A stretch of DNA of 64,000 nt from Piezodorus guildinii (GCA_023052935.1 CM041292.1:77261669-77325668), one strand, 5' to 3'; counted from the first letter of the stretch, positions 1-10,639 are shown. Numbers and translations: made by a program. Notes: a model not told the origin generated them from the sequence alone.

Positions 1-291
1 TCAGGGGTCACCTGTGGCACACCTAACAACTTTCTATGCCCAAAGTGGCGGGTTCAGAGCTGCAGGTGGCCCTAGGATTTTTTAACGGGAGTAAAAAATC
101 CTTAATTATGCCGTCCTTCGGAGTAGACGTAAAAAGGTGTTCCCGAACTTGTGCGTTGTCAGGTACTCGTTAAAGATCCCTATCCTGATTAAACCTGGAT
201 AGGCAAAATTTAAGCCTCCCACTGTAGCATCTTCCAATTAGCCATAGTAGCATAAAGTTACGTTAAATGAATAAACATACATTAATTATAA
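1..291 (+). repeat. SINE1, copy a (tRNA-derived SINE)
   Basis: This is a degenerate tRNA-derived SINE, recognised by alignment with the copies at 21157-21441, 44256-44522 and 50293-50584. The tRNA-like head (A-box region near 15-40, B-box-like GGGTTCAGAGC near 50) is eroded. The body carries the family's conserved stretches: a GCCGTCCTTCGGAG block near 110, GTTAAAGATCCCTATCCT near 170 and an AAATGAATAAACA tail near 265-285. The left boundary coincides with the window edge, so its TSD cannot be assessed. It is non-coding and would depend on a LINE reverse transcriptase. Confidence 0.85.
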
Positions 292-414
292 TTCAGCACT
301 CATACTGGCAGTATTAATTGTATAAACATTAATATGTTTTAAAAACATAATATTTCGCATTTAAAACAAGATTTTGTTTTGTTTTTTACTGTGTTACTTT
401 TATTTAGGTTATGT

Positions 415-720
415 AAGGGAATGATTTAGTATGCTTGAAGTTGTATATGGAATGAAATTATACATGAACTTACTTTTTTGGAAAAAGTAAAATTTTACTA
501 ACGCTTTTCCCCCTACCCTTTGTTTCATTATAGTGAAGTTTTGTATAAAAATAAATAATCTGGATGAGCGTTATCCAGATTACTCACGTTTCCGCAAAAC
601 TATATTATATTGAAACAAAGAGAGGGAGAAACACATGCATAATTTGTTTTACCTGAAGAGTAACTTTAAAGAAGAAATAATACAATAGAGCACATCGCTA
701 AAGCCAATATGGTTTTTGGA
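415..720 (+). repeat. Dispersed repeat A, copy 1 (uninterrupted)
   Basis: A segment of about 300 bp that recurs at 895-1078 plus 3463-3592, where a LINE splits it. Shared landmarks are a pyrimidine block followed by CCCTTTGTTTCA, a GGATGAGCGTTA block, GAAACACATGC, an AATTTGTTTTAC block and CTAAAGCCAATATGG. An internal inverted pair, CCCTTTGTTTCA near 516 and TGAAACAAAG near 611, suggests a structured non-coding element. The class is unknown and no ORF is present. Confidence 0.7.
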
Positions 721-894
721 GAGATCCATTATTTTTATTAATACTTACGATTAAGTCCAGCTGTTATTGATAAAAAAGTTACTATTAGTCGGATGAGCGT
801 TAAGACTTAGTTAATTGCGGCACCTTACCCATTGTAGGAAGGAAATACCCTGTTATTTTTTATTGAACTAATTTATTTTTTTATTTTTGCTTGA

Positions 895-1078
895 AATACT
901 GAATAGGATGAAATTATATATGAACTTAGTACCTTTTGGAAAGAAGTGCAATTTTATAAACGCTCTTTTCCCCCACCCCTTTGTTTCAATAGAGCTTAGT
1001 TTTGTATAAACATTAATATTCTGGATGTGCGTTACCATTACTCACATTTCTAAAAAAACTGCACTGTATCTGTAAAAA
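895..1078 (+). repeat. Dispersed repeat A, copy 2, 5' part
   Basis: This aligns with 470-600 of copy 1: a CTTTTGGAAA block, CCCCTTTGTTTCAAT, TTTTGTATAAA, a TCTGGATGTGCGTTACC block and TTACTCACATTTC. Homology stops near 1078 and resumes at 3463, so the CR1/L2-like LINE between was inserted into this copy. Confidence 0.7.
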
Positions 1079-3462
1079 TTATTTCCTCATCGCAGCATCC
1101 CGTTCCTTTCTTATCATCACACGACCTTATCCATATTACTTATGATCTACATGTCAAATTCTACAACCCAAGAATCATATCATATCGTAATTTAGACCTT
1201 CTTTCCTACGAATCTCTTCAACCTGATCTGGACTCTATCCACTGGGACACGATATACTCCGACAACTCCATTGATCCCATGGTCTCCACTCTTACCTCAA
1301 ACCTACGATCCATACTAGACATCCACGCTCCCCTGAAAACCAGAATCTTACGCCGCCCTACTGCGCCTTGGCTCACCCCCGAAGGGAATCGGCAAGACGC
1401 AAATTTCGACGCACCCGTTTGCAAGAATACTATGTGTCTTTCAAGAAGCTTCTTAATGAAACCCAATGCGCAGTGCGACGTGCTAAATCCCTCCATATCC
1501 ATTCTGTCCTTTCCGATGCTCATGATAATAAATCTAAATGGAAAATCCTTAGAAAATTGTCATTTCCCGAACCCAATAACCCCAGTTCTTTCCAAATCAC
1601 GCCTGACGAACTCAATAACCATTTCATATCCTTTGCTTCTGATTCCTCGACAGCTCCTGACATTAATTACCGAAGCTTCAATCCCAACAGTTTCTTCTTT
1701 TCTCACGTGTCCTACGACGAACTACTTAATGCAATCTTAAAATCCCGTACTAACGACTATGGACCGGACAATATTCCAGTAAAACTAATAAAATCCAGCC
1801 TCCCATCTCTCATACCGGCATTATATCATATTTATAATATCTCTCTGCAAAATTCCACTTTTCCTTCTTCCTGGAAAACCGCCCTCGTCCGACCACTAAA
1901 TAAAGTTTCGAATCCTACCTCACCGCAAGATTTCCGTCCTATTTCTATTCTCTCCAATCTATCAAAACCGCTCGAACGCCTTGTCCAAACCCAACTATCA
2001 AATTTCCTTGAAGAAAACTCTCTCCTTAGTCCAATCCAATCCGGGTTTCGACCTGGTTATTCTACCCAATCCGCTCTCCTTAAAATAACACAAGACCTCC
2101 AAAATGCCATTGATCATCAAAAATTAACTATACTCATCCTCTTAGATTTCTCAAAGGCGTTTGACACGGTTGACCATAGTATCCTTCTTAACAAACTCCA
2201 AAATCTACCAGTATCCAACAGTGCTTTGCGCTGGTTTCAATCCTTCCTCTCCGATCGTTCTCAGTATGTAGTAGTGCCATATCAACCTCCTTCCAGTACC
2301 CTACCTCTATCCTGAGGTGTCCCTCAGGGATCGTCTCTATCTCCTACCCTATTCGCTATCTACATTAATGACCTCCCTCTCCATATTAATCACTCTAAAT
2401 ACCACCTCTATGCTGACGATTTCCAAATATACCTCTCCTTCCCAACTTCCGATCTATTACTAGCTACAAAAAGATTACAAGAGGACATAAATCGAATAAG
2501 CCACTGGGCTGAAGTGAAAAAGTTAAAATTAAATGTTGAAAAAACAAAAGCAATTGTAATAGGATCCCCTCACCTTCTGAAAACTGTTCCTCATATTCCA
2601 ACCTTGTTCCTCAATAGTAATCCTATAAAGTTCCACCCTACTGTCCGAAATCTGGGAGTAACCTTCGATCAAAGTCTATCCTTCAAAAATCATATTTCAG
2701 AAATCTCTCGACGTACCCTTTCAACCTTAAAGCGACTGTATTCCCTCCGTCACCTATTTCCGCTTGAAACCCGAATACTCCTCGTCACCTCCCTAATATT
2801 CCCCCACTTCGACAATTGCTGTACGGTATATGGTGGTGTGTCTGGGGATCTCGAGGTAAAAATAAAACGCTTAATCAATTCCTTTGTTCGCTTCATCTTC
2901 GGGGTCCCTAGATACACCTCTGTATCCCAATTTTATGGCGAGTTGAAGTGGCTTAACCCTTCCAATCGTCGCAAGTATTTCCTTGCGTCATTCCTTTACC
3001 AAATTATCCAATCCCGCCGTCCATCATATATTTTTGACCTCCTACAGTTCAAATCCTCTGTCCATTCCCGTTCTACACGCTCCAGGCCTTCGGATTTATA
3101 CAGTACGGCCCACAGAACTGCACATTTCGACAGATCCTTTCTCATTCGATCCTCCATCCTATGGAATTCTATCCCTTCTTCCATCCGTCACTCCAATTCT
3201 TTTTCTACCTTCAAATCCCGCATATTTGATCACTTATTGCACATCCAGGCTCAATAGAATTCTAAATAAGCTTTTTATTTTATTTATTTTCTTCATCTCA
3301 TTTAAATATGTATATTTTATACCATTAATTATTAACTTGTTTATATTTAATTAATTTACTCTAAGACTCTAAAGCCCTTTTTTGTACATTTTGTATATTT
3401 TGTTCTAAAGGGAAATGTCCCAGAATAATAAAGAACTTATTTATTATTATTATTATTTATTA
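1079..3462 (+). mobile_element. 5'-truncated CR1/L2-like non-LTR retrotransposon
   Basis: A LINE truncated inside its endonuclease-RT ORF and ending in a (TTA)n-type microsatellite tail at about 3440-3462. Just before the tail is a short hairpin (GGGAAATGTCCC, about 3410-3421). Such hairpin-plus-microsatellite ends without a clear TSD are usual for CR1/L2/I-like LINEs. It is inserted in repeat A, whose intact copy at 415-720 gives the empty site. The exact clade is uncertain. Confidence 0.85.
1100..3257 (+). pseudogene. CR1/L2-like LINE ORF2 remnant (reverse transcriptase)
   Basis: The conceptual protein starts in the linker after the endonuclease and shifts frame once near 1370-1385. It then runs through a recognisable RT: a DFRPISILSNLSKPLERLV block near 1930, GFRPGYSTQSALLKI near 2045, the first catalytic aspartate in LLDFSKAFDTVDH near 2140, a TGA stop at 2313-2315 directly before GVPQGSSLSP, the catalytic YADD box near 2413, and a C-terminal region ending FDHLLHIQAQ at 3257. 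One frameshift and one nonsense codon are the only clear breaks, so it is a fairly young but dead copy. It would have reverse-transcribed the element RNA at its target site. Catalytic aspartates are retained; the endonuclease is missing. Confidence 0.85.
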
Positions 3463-3592
3463 TATTGTAACAAAGGGGAAACACATATGCCAAAATTATC
3501 ATAGTTCTGAATGCCTAATTTGTTTTACATTAACATCAACTTTAAAGAAGGAATAATGCGATAGAAAACATTTCTAAAGCCAATATGGTGTT
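3463..3592 (+). repeat. Dispersed repeat A, copy 2, 3' part
   Basis: Continues copy 2 after the LINE: ACAAAGGGGAAACACAT, a CCTAATTTGTTTTACAT block and TTTCTAAAGCCAATATGG align with 615-715 of copy 1. Confidence 0.7.
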
Positions 3593-3904
3593 GCGAGAGG
3601 TTTTGCTGTATTGCTGCGGAGGATTTGTGATAAGGTGAGAGGAGAATGGGATTATTGAGGGGTTAGAGTAGCTGTTGACGGAGTATGGCGGTGACAAGAA
3701 GACTGGCAACTTGGAACAGAGCTAACGAGTTGGCTGCTTGTTGGGAGCGGCACAATAGCTACAGCCCCCGCCTCCTTGTTCTCCCAGCAATAGGATACCA
3801 CCGCTACCAACATACTCTTATAATGATCTAACTAGGTCGCTCCTCTTTGTTACTCCTTCTTCATCGCCCTTGTAATACAAGTAATTAGTGCACTTAAATG
3901 TTGC
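3593..3904. other. Unannotated GC-richer stretch
   Basis: No ORF with coding character. Base composition rises over 3640-3840, including a pyrimidine-rich stretch near 3767-3785. It resembles the other GC islands in the window, for which a regulatory role is only inferred. Confidence 0.3.
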
Positions 3905-4036
3905 TCAACAGAACGTTACATATTCAACATTAGAAATTATTATATCAAAGCAGTGGTTCCCAACAATCATTTTTCGCGGGACTCTCCATCCATTCGGTAC
4001 AACACCAATTGAAACAAAATTATAGATAAACCAGTG
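3905..4036 (+). repeat. Duplicated unit containing a tiny hAT-like element, copy 1
   Basis: A ~130-bp unit repeated at 5806-5939. It contains CAGTGGTTCCCAAC at 3951 and ends at 4036 with GATAAACCAGTG, giving imperfect CAGTGGTT-type termini and an internal TTTTTCGCGG. CAGTGGTTCYCAAC termini are typical of hAT (Charlie-like) elements. Both copies share about 43 bp of left flank, so the duplicated unit is larger than the ~85-bp core. No 8-bp TSD was seen. Confidence 0.45.
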
Positions 4037-4166
4037 CATATATAAACGTCTCATCCGATTTCATCTAAACAGTACACAAGTCCTTGAACATCTTGAAAAA
4101 TGCAAAAAGGTAATTTTTTTTTGGTAAAACTTGGCATTAACCCATAAGACTCCGCATAATATACAG

Positions 4167-4170
<4 letters not shown>

Positions 4171-4236
<66 letters not shown>
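4171..4236. repeat. (TA)n microsatellite
   Basis: An almost uninterrupted AT dinucleotide run of about 65 bp with one AA interruption. Confidence 0.95.
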
Positions 4237-4240
<4 letters not shown>

Positions 4241-4429
4241 TTGCTAAAGATATACATGTTGTACAAATTTGGTTATATATTGCCAACTTTACCGCACACA
4301 CATTAATATTGAATTTCTAATCTTACTAGTTATTCAAAACTAAATAATCTATAGAAACAATACCCAAAAAAAAAAAAAGAAAAGAAAATCATTATAAACA
4401 AAGATAAAAAACGGAATTCATATCACTTA

Positions 4430-4900
4430 ATTGGTGTGACACTTATCACTCACTGACACTAAAAATATGTAGATTGTATTTAGTTCTTGTAGGCAGCTGA
4501 TTTGGAGAATATTTTCAATGTTCTGTTGATCACTATGTTCGGATAATAATGGTCTTAAATATTTTTCTCTGTCTTCAAAATGTTTTTAACAGTGGAGGAG
4601 AATATCTAATTGGCTATTTGTAACAAATTGGTCACAAAAAAGGCAGTTTTCTTGTGATTTAAAGCTGAAAGTTTTCTTTTTCACATTAATTAGTTGATTT
4701 ATTTCACATAAAGGTTGATTAATTGACTCCGCAAAATATTAGGGACCAACACTGTGAGTATTGGTTTTATCTGTCTTCCTGATAAGCGTTTATTTTTAAA
4801 AACGCACGGATGAAATTTTCTTATCGGTGATTAATGATTCTAAGCTGAAATGGATTTTATGGTGAATAAATGGTAAACATAAATCTCGTGACATTAGAAG
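4430..4900 (-). pseudogene. Possible C-terminal relic of a non-LTR element
   Basis: On the minus strand a conceptual translation contains SQENCLFCDQFVTNSQLDIL, then LHC and a short HFEDREKYL-like stretch (plus coordinates about 4530-4670). A C-x2-C followed by H-x-C and 'F..R..YL' is common at the C-terminus of many non-LTR retrotransposon proteins. Stops and frame changes are frequent. The assignment rests on this motif only, so confidence is low. Confidence 0.35.
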
Positions 4901-5254
4901 AACTGTGTCAAAGTCAGTGTGACAATCAAAGAGGAGAAAAGTAGATATGCTTCCCTTCTTCTAAAATGAGCTTTGTGAAAATAAATATAATGAGTAATTT
5001 TCCATATCTGGGTGACGGCTATACTATGAGGTTGCCCCATCACCCAAATATGGGCGATTATCCTATAGTTGACACACTTAAATCTAAATGTACGATATAT
5101 AACATAAGATTACTGAAAATATACACATAATAATATACTTTTATTTATTTATATAGGATAGTATGCTACATTATACTATGTCGCATGCTTTTCGTTAAAA
5201 CAATCTATAATATACTACTCGATTTTTTTTGGTATTGTTTTTGTTTACCCCTAC

Positions 5255-5425
5255 CTCGCCTTTGAAGGCTATATTGAGGTTTCTTGGGCCAGGGAGTGAG
5301 GGTGGGGGATAAATGCTGAGATGAAAGCCCTCTAGCACCGAGACGCGAACTCGTAATTATTTGGTTCTCTGTGGTTGCTAGGCACTTACCAAATCAGCAT
5401 CCCCGCCCCCCATAGCCACCTCAAG
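5255..5425 (-). repeat. SINE4 (tRNA-like), copy a
   Basis: Read on the minus strand, TTTGGTAAGTGCCTAGCAAC resembles an A-box region. CGAGTTCGCGTCTCGG resembles a B box (GTTCGNNTC). A shared body follows: a GAGGGCTTT block, GCATTTATCCC and CTGGCCCAAG. The same order occurs on the plus strand at 59090-59215, which shows a dispersed family. The 3' end is uncertain. Confidence 0.6.
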
Positions 5426-5429
5426 TTAT

Positions 5430-5805
5430 AATAATAACAGGCCAAGAAATTCGTGCAATGATCATCCTCCAAGACCGAGCCCTTCGATTAAGCCAACCTC
5501 TCGGACGCCTCCCAGTCGGTTCAGCGCATATCAAATTTTTCGGAATTGTTCTTCACTAAGCCCAACTAATTTTCACCATCTCATTTGAGTCATCGCAATG
5601 CAATCAACTGTATTACACTAACAGAGTACAAGTTCCGCAATTTCGCGTGTAATCCTCTGTGGGGTGTGTTTTCCCCAGTGACCTCATTTCTCTTTGGACC
5701 AAATATTTTACGTAGTACCTTATTCTCGAAAACTTTAAGGCAAGGTTCATTTTTTAAAGTAAGCGCACACGTTTCAAACCCGTATAGAACCGTCGGGAGA
5801 ATGAT
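5430..5805 (-). pseudogene. RTE-like reverse transcriptase C-terminal relic
   Basis: The minus-strand translation contains a KVFENKVLRKIFGPKRNEVT block (about 5690-5745), a RNF/LYSV-like stretch and AEPTGRRPRGWLNRRARSW (about 5470-5530). The order 'FE.K.LRKIFGPKRDE.TGEW', then 'RPRGRP..RW', is typical of the C-terminus of a very common arthropod non-LTR family, probably RTE-like. Multiple stops show it is dead. The relic resumes beyond 5940 because a 134-bp insertion splits it. Confidence 0.65.
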
Positions 5806-5939
5806 GTTTAACAGAACGTAACATATTCAACATTAGAAATTATTATATCAAAGCAGTGGTTCTCAACAATCATTTTTCGCGGACCTCTTTATCCAATCAG
5901 TACAACACCAATTGAAACAAAATTGTAGATAAACCACTG
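5806..5939 (+). repeat. hAT-like duplicated unit, copy 2, between long direct repeats
   Basis: Second copy of the unit at 3905-4036, with CAGTGGTTCTCAAC at 5854 and GATAAACCACTG ending at 5939. It is bounded by an exact 30-bp direct repeat of RTE relic sequence (5776-5805 and 5940-5969). That is far longer than a transposase-made TSD and suggests repair-mediated duplication. Confidence 0.55.
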
Positions 5940-6051
5940 AAACCCGTATAGAACCGTCGGGAGAATGATACTTTTATCAATTTTAACCTTTATAAATGTT
6001 TCTAAATAGAAGCCGTGAGCGAAGTAATTTATAGTAATTAAGCTAAGTAAT

Positions 6052-6313
6052 TAGGAGCAGCATGGTGTAGTGGATAGAGCATTAGGCCCAGTTTGGAATC
6101 CCGTCTAAAACAGAACGTTATTTATTCTGTTATTTCAGCCGTGAAGCGTCCGTGGGGTATGGAGACCCTCCGGGGTACACCCATCCTCTATAAAGGGGGT
6201 ATCCTAAATTGATGGTCGTTGGCCGTGAAACAGTGTGAATCTCTATATGTACTTAACCCGAAACTCTTCATGAGCTGTGGAGGTATAGGTTTTTTTTTAT
6301 TATTATGTTTTTA
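6052..6313 (+). repeat. SINE2 (tRNA-derived), copy a, with TSD
   Basis: The head has an A-box-like TGGTGTAGTGGATAGAGCA and a B-box remnant near GGAATCCCG, followed by a body with TTATTCTGTTATTTCAGCCG and a T-rich 3' tail. TSDs are AAGCTAAGTAAT (6040-6051) and AAGCTAAATAAT (6314-6325), 11 of 12 identical. A minus-strand copy lies at 39689-39988. SINE3 was inserted almost directly into its right flank. Confidence 0.85.
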
Positions 6314-6333
6314 AAGCTAAATAATACTCGGGT

Positions 6334-6611
6334 TAGGAGCCCGTGGCGGAGTGGCTAGCGCGCTAGTCTCTCACGCTAAAGGTTGAGAGTTCGAATTTCA
6401 GTCTCAGAGGGAATTTTATAAGGATGTAATTAAATGCGGATTCACTCACACCTTCTCCCCCGGGTATGTGAGACCCGTCAGCCAAATGGTGGCCACACAC
6501 AAAATTGGGCGTAGGGAGTGATGACCCTACACTTCAAAATGAATCGAGAAACGTGAGTGATAAACCAAGAGGCTCAGGGCCTGCACGGCCTGTCGCACCA
6601 CTAGAAAAAAA
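6334..6611 (+). repeat. SINE3 (tRNA-derived), full copy, with TSD
   Basis: Pol III type 2 promoter elements are visible: A box TGGCGGAGTGGCTAGCGCGC and B box GAGTTCGAATTTC. The body includes a CTCCCCCGGGTATGTGAGAC block, CCGTCAGCCAAATGGTGG and GGCGTAGGGAGTGATGACCC, ending CGCACCACTAG plus poly(A). TSDs are AATACTCGGGT (6323-6333) and AATACTCGAGT (6612-6622). Other copies are at 10255-10534 and 12064-17027. A poly(A) tail suggests mobilisation by a poly(A)-recognising LINE such as the Jockey elements here. Confidence 0.88.
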
Positions 6612-6622
6612 AATACTCGAGT

Positions 6623-8733
6623 AATTTATATTCCTGCTTTTCGCTTATTTACCTTACAGCGAGCCTACAGTCGGAATTGGGCCCAGGAGAAACATCTACA
6701 AATCGCGCTGGGTGACGAACGTGTCAAAATACTATAGCTTAAAATTAAACCATAAGTCGTAATAAATTATCATCATCAAAGCTTACCTTAACAACCTCGA
6801 GAGGGTTGAAATGTGTTTCATGGCAGTCTCACGGAATGAATGAACCTTCACTCTCTAGCTAGAATAGATTGATTGGTTCCCCGTAGGATATATTTGTATT
6901 AGCTGTATATGGTATTTCTCACTCAAATCTTTCACGAAAAAACAAAAAACAAAAATCTTTCCAAATGAACTATCTCAGCACTCGAACCAAATTAAAGTTA
7001 AAAAAGTAAAACAGTTAATTTAAATAAAAATTATTTTGTTAATCTTGTTACTAAGATTTTTACTGGTTGGGAGAGTTCTACATTTTTAATGATCCTTTGA
7101 CGAAAGACAAGCAGAGAGATATGCCGAAAGAGGTATATTGCTATCCTACATGCTATCGATTCGTCACTCCCTATCCCCTTATCGAGAATGACACCCAGTC
7201 CCCGCTTCCTCCCAGCGGCGGATGGCAAGGGTTATAACAAACCTCCAAAGCTGGTCGATATCGAGGTCGGACTCCCCTCCATTAAAGAAAGCAGCCGCCA
7301 GATGACAATGAGGAATTAATTAGTGGAGACGGCTCGTCAAACAGAAGCCCTGCTCTAGACGGCTCTGTAGATTTCCATGTAGATTGGGATGGCCGTGTCC
7401 CTGGCACTCTCCTCTCCTCCCCCCACCGCTACAAAAAGATGGGTCAACTTCTTCTTTATTTATGTCCTGCATTCCAAAAAGGATTAAAGGTCCAAATTTA
7501 TAGCAGTCATCTTATTTTTCTACGATATATATTTATGTATTTCTTTTTTCTTTTTATTATTATTTATATTTTGTTATTAAAAGCCTCTCGAATTAAGCCT
7601 CTTCTGAATGCGTGTCTTTGCGACCCGGTTCTCGTTCAACTTTTTCATTCATGGAAGTGGAGTTTTTTACCACCTACCGGTTTTTACAGAGCTTCCTTGT
7701 TTTTATACACAGCCCTCAGCAAAATCTTATTCAATTGATTGAACTTAAAAGAGGACAGAAGTTAACAAAATCAGTACGGTCTTTAAACACCACTAATTTC
7801 TAATGGTATTATAAAAATATTCAATTTTTTTATTTTTTTAATTTACTAGTTTATCCATCTTCAATTGTGACCAAAAGAATTATATTGTGTGGTTGTACCC
7901 CGCAATGTTTTAAAGAATTTCATTAAGATCTTTATGTTTGTTTTTTTTCTTCATATTATACAATTTATTTAATTGATTTTTCTTATACAAAACTTTATCC
8001 TCGATACCCCGAATAGTGTGCCCTTAATTAGTTTAGCAAGTGTTGCTCAGTTTGTAGGATATTAGTGCGTTTTTCACTGGTAGGTGTTTTTAGAGGTCTT
8101 AAAAGGTACCAATGTGTAAGATCGCAGTGCAAAATTTTAAGCCTGCATAATATAACATAAGTTTTACTTCGAACTTGTTCTACATTTCTTGCAGTCGGGT
8201 TTGATCATTCCCAATTTAAACGTTTTTATTTTCCAACTGACCTCCAAATCTATCCGTAGCATTTTCTAAGAGTAGTACTGTAGTACTGTAATTTCCAAAG
8301 TACTGTGCGACAAAGTATGGACCGGGTTTCTTGTTGTATATGAAACAGTCGACTATTTGTTATATTGGCGCGTTTAATAAATAAGATCTTGAAAAAGATA
8401 AAAAAAGATAGGTGCCATCTGTGGTGTAATAAGCCTATAAACTTATTGACATCTCTTCTTCATTAATGAACTGATGATCCAGTTTCTAATACATAAATAA
8501 CAGTGTTTTTTTAATACCTAAATAACATACATTCAAATTTCACCAATGGGAAGCACAAATGGAGCACTAGTTTTAAATATAATGGTAACGCATATTAAAA
8601 ATGCACTTTTGTACATTCAAAATTTCACCGTTATCACAATGATATTATTTACAGAGGCGTTTTCCTAAGATTGTTGATTGAAATAATTACGTTCGAATCA
8701 CTCTCAAACAATTTAATAAAATAAAACTAAAAA
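6623..8733. other. No gene recognised; contains a GC island at 7190-7430
   Basis: AT-rich sequence without coding signal. The segment 7190-7430 is GC-richer and contains TTAATTAGTGG (homeodomain-like core) near 7318. ORFs at 7439-7803 are hydrophobic by AT composition and show no family resemblance. Nothing further can be supported. Confidence 0.3.
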
Positions 8734-9600
8734 TTGAACGATGAAAGGCAGGTTTCGGCCATTTTAACTGCTTATTTAAGTTTTATAGGTACGTTTAAAT
8801 CCCGGGAATCCAACATTGCCCAAATCTCTCGCAAAACAATCAGTACTCTTAAGTATTTTCATCACTCGTTTCATCTTCTCCCGCTATCCACTCGTAAGCT
8901 TCTTGCTTCTTCAATTATTTTCTCCCGCTTTTATTATTTCTGTGTAGTGTATGGTGGCTTTAATATGTCTTAAAGACAGATTAAATAAATTATGAACATC
9001 ACTATAAGATTTGTCTTCAGTACTTCGAAAAGGTTTCATCTTACCTAGTTATACGGTGAGTTAAAGGGCTCCTTTCCGCCATTCGTAGACAATATTTCCT
9101 ATACAATATTTACCAAACCATTAACTCCCAGCATCCTCCTTACATCTACCGTCTCCTGCAGTTTAAATCCTCACACACTCACTTGAAACAAGGTAGCGCC
9201 ATTCTGACTAGGGGTGGGCATAATCGAATGATCTTCATAATCGGATGATTGGACTTCGATGACTTAAATAATCGAATGATCGAATGATTAGTATGCATTG
9301 TGAGAGACGATTTATGTGAAGAGCAAAAAAAAAACAAAAAAAAAAACTACAGTTCTGTTCGAATGATCATTCGCTTATCCAAACAGATTAATCCGATAAT
9401 AGATTAATCCGAATAATTGTAATAATCGAAAGATCCGATAATCGTCATTCGATTATGCCCACCCCTAATTCTGACCTTTAAATTCCTACTCATAGAACTA
9501 AAAAGTTTTATCGTTCTTTTCGTGTCCGCTCCTACTCTCTGGAATTCTCTACCTCTTATATCCGCCATGCTGCATCTCTGTGCTCATAGAATTCCCAATT
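8734..9600 (+). pseudogene. Old CR1/L2-like LINE relic split by a hAT MITE
   Basis: The translation around 8790-8965 (TFKSRESNIAQISRKTISTL, then LLPLSTRKLLASSIIFSRFY and VVYGG) aligns with the C-terminal region of the LINE at 1079-3462 (FKNHISEISRRTLSTLKRLY, TRILLVTSLIFPHFD, VYGG). Homology continues in broken frames over 9060-9200 and resumes after the MITE at 9476-9600 (TLWNSLPL-like block, compare ILWNSIPS). It is heavily mutated, so this is an older member of the same LINE group. Confidence 0.65.
9209..9467. mobile_element. hAT MITE with perfect TIRs and 8-bp TSD
   Basis: A 259-bp non-autonomous element. The termini are perfect inverted repeats of 23 bp beginning TAGGGGTGGGCATAATCGAA; the right copy ends at 9467. 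It is flanked by ATTCTGAC at 9201-9208 and 9468-9475. GGGGTGGGCA-type termini with 8-bp duplications are diagnostic of hAT transposons. The interior is AT-rich with repeated AATCGAATGAT-like blocks and A-runs, and no ORF. An autonomous hAT elsewhere must have supplied the transposase. Confidence 0.95.
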
Positions 9601-9989
9601 TTTTAATACCTGATCCCAAAAAGACGCTCAACAATTGTGATATTTATATTCTTGAAATCATACTTTATTTATGACGCCTCTACGCCTGTGGGTCATTGGC
9701 TTATAGACTTACGTTTTCCACTATAGTATAGTAAACACTTCTTTTTAAATATTTAAAGAGGACAGTGTTCACAATGTTCTGAACCTGTAGAGAATCACAT
9801 CTTCTCTCCTTGACTTTCTGTAGTAAGTTTTCCAAGGGGCACAATCTTTTTTGATTCCATTTAATTTTGATGAATCATATTCCATCTGATTTGTCATTTT
9901 TCCTTCTGTAGAGCGCAAAACTGCCTTGTCTAGTCCTGCAAGGGGATGTTATTGATTAATATAACTTGTGGAGATGTTAAAAGACAAAC
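9601..9989. other. No gene recognised
   Basis: AT-rich, no ORF of note, no repeat matched within the window. Confidence 0.3.
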
Positions 9990-10164
9990 TGCGTTTACAT
10001 TTTCCTTTGAATTATTTATTGCTTTTCATATTAGTTAATTGCCTTTATACAGCTATATAAACAGCTGTACCTTGTATACCTATATGTATAAATAAATATA
10101 ATAACTATATATAAATACAAATACCTATTTGGAAATAATAAACCATTGAGTAACAATTTGAAGC

Positions 10165-10165
<1 letters not shown>
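9990..10165 (+). repeat. Dispersed repeat E, copy 1
   Basis: Shares TTGCTTTTCATATTAGTTAA, ACAGCTATATAAACAGCT and ATTTGGAAATAATAAAC with 29280-29625 and 51225-51400 (plus) and 47455-48180 (minus). It ends in a poly(T) run. Non-coding, class unknown; probably the terminal part of the element that carries the ~115-bp tandem units at 47.6-48.2 kb. Confidence 0.6.

Positions 10166-10208
<43 letters not shown>
10166..10208. repeat. Poly(T) tract
   Basis: 43 consecutive T residues directly at the end of repeat E copy 1. Confidence 0.98.
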
Positions 10209-10211
<3 letters not shown>

Positions 10212-10254
10212 GTTGTATATTCATCCATAATTCTAACCGGTGATTAATTATGCT

Positions 10255-10534
10255 TGGCCGTTGCTGAGGGGCTAGCACGTCAGTCTCACAGGTCAATAGT
10301 TGTAAGTTAGAATCACAGTCACAGCGGGACTTATTTAAGCATATATTTAAATATGAATTCACTCACAGCCTCTCCCCCGGGTATGTAGAACCCGTCAGGC
10401 TACTGGTGGCTACTCACAAAAATAGGCATAGGGAGTGATGAACCTACCCTTTAAAATTTCATCTCGAAACATGGTGAGTATATTCTCCCAGGAGATTACA
10501 CCAATCGCCGGAGAAAAAAGAGAAAGAAAAAAAG
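10255..10534 (+). repeat. SINE3, copy with TSD
   Basis: A diverged full-length SINE3: head with CTGAGGGGCTAGCACGTCAG, body with CTCTCCCCCGGGTATGTAGA and CATAGGGAGTGATGA, and an A-rich tail. The TSD TAATTATGCT is exact at 10245-10254 and 10535-10544. Confidence 0.88.
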
Positions 10535-10639
10535 TAATTATGCTCCTTGTGTCTGTTGGCTAGACATGTTGTATATGTCAACTTCACATTTTTAAGAGAC
10601 CTAGTCCCAGAAAAAAATTATTTTCTTCTCTATTTAAAC

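Noticed and set aside
6334..6410. tRNA gene (A and B boxes present)
   Set aside because: No cloverleaf with a paired acceptor stem; it is the head of a SINE with a 200-bp body, A-tail and TSD. The same holds for the other SINE heads.
7439..7803. Hydrophobic small ORFs with membrane-like segments
   Set aside because: AT-rich frame with TTT/ATT codons and no family resemblance or supporting context.
10031..10228. ORF with a poly-lysine run
   Set aside because: The lysines are the reverse reading of the poly(T) tract at the end of repeat E.
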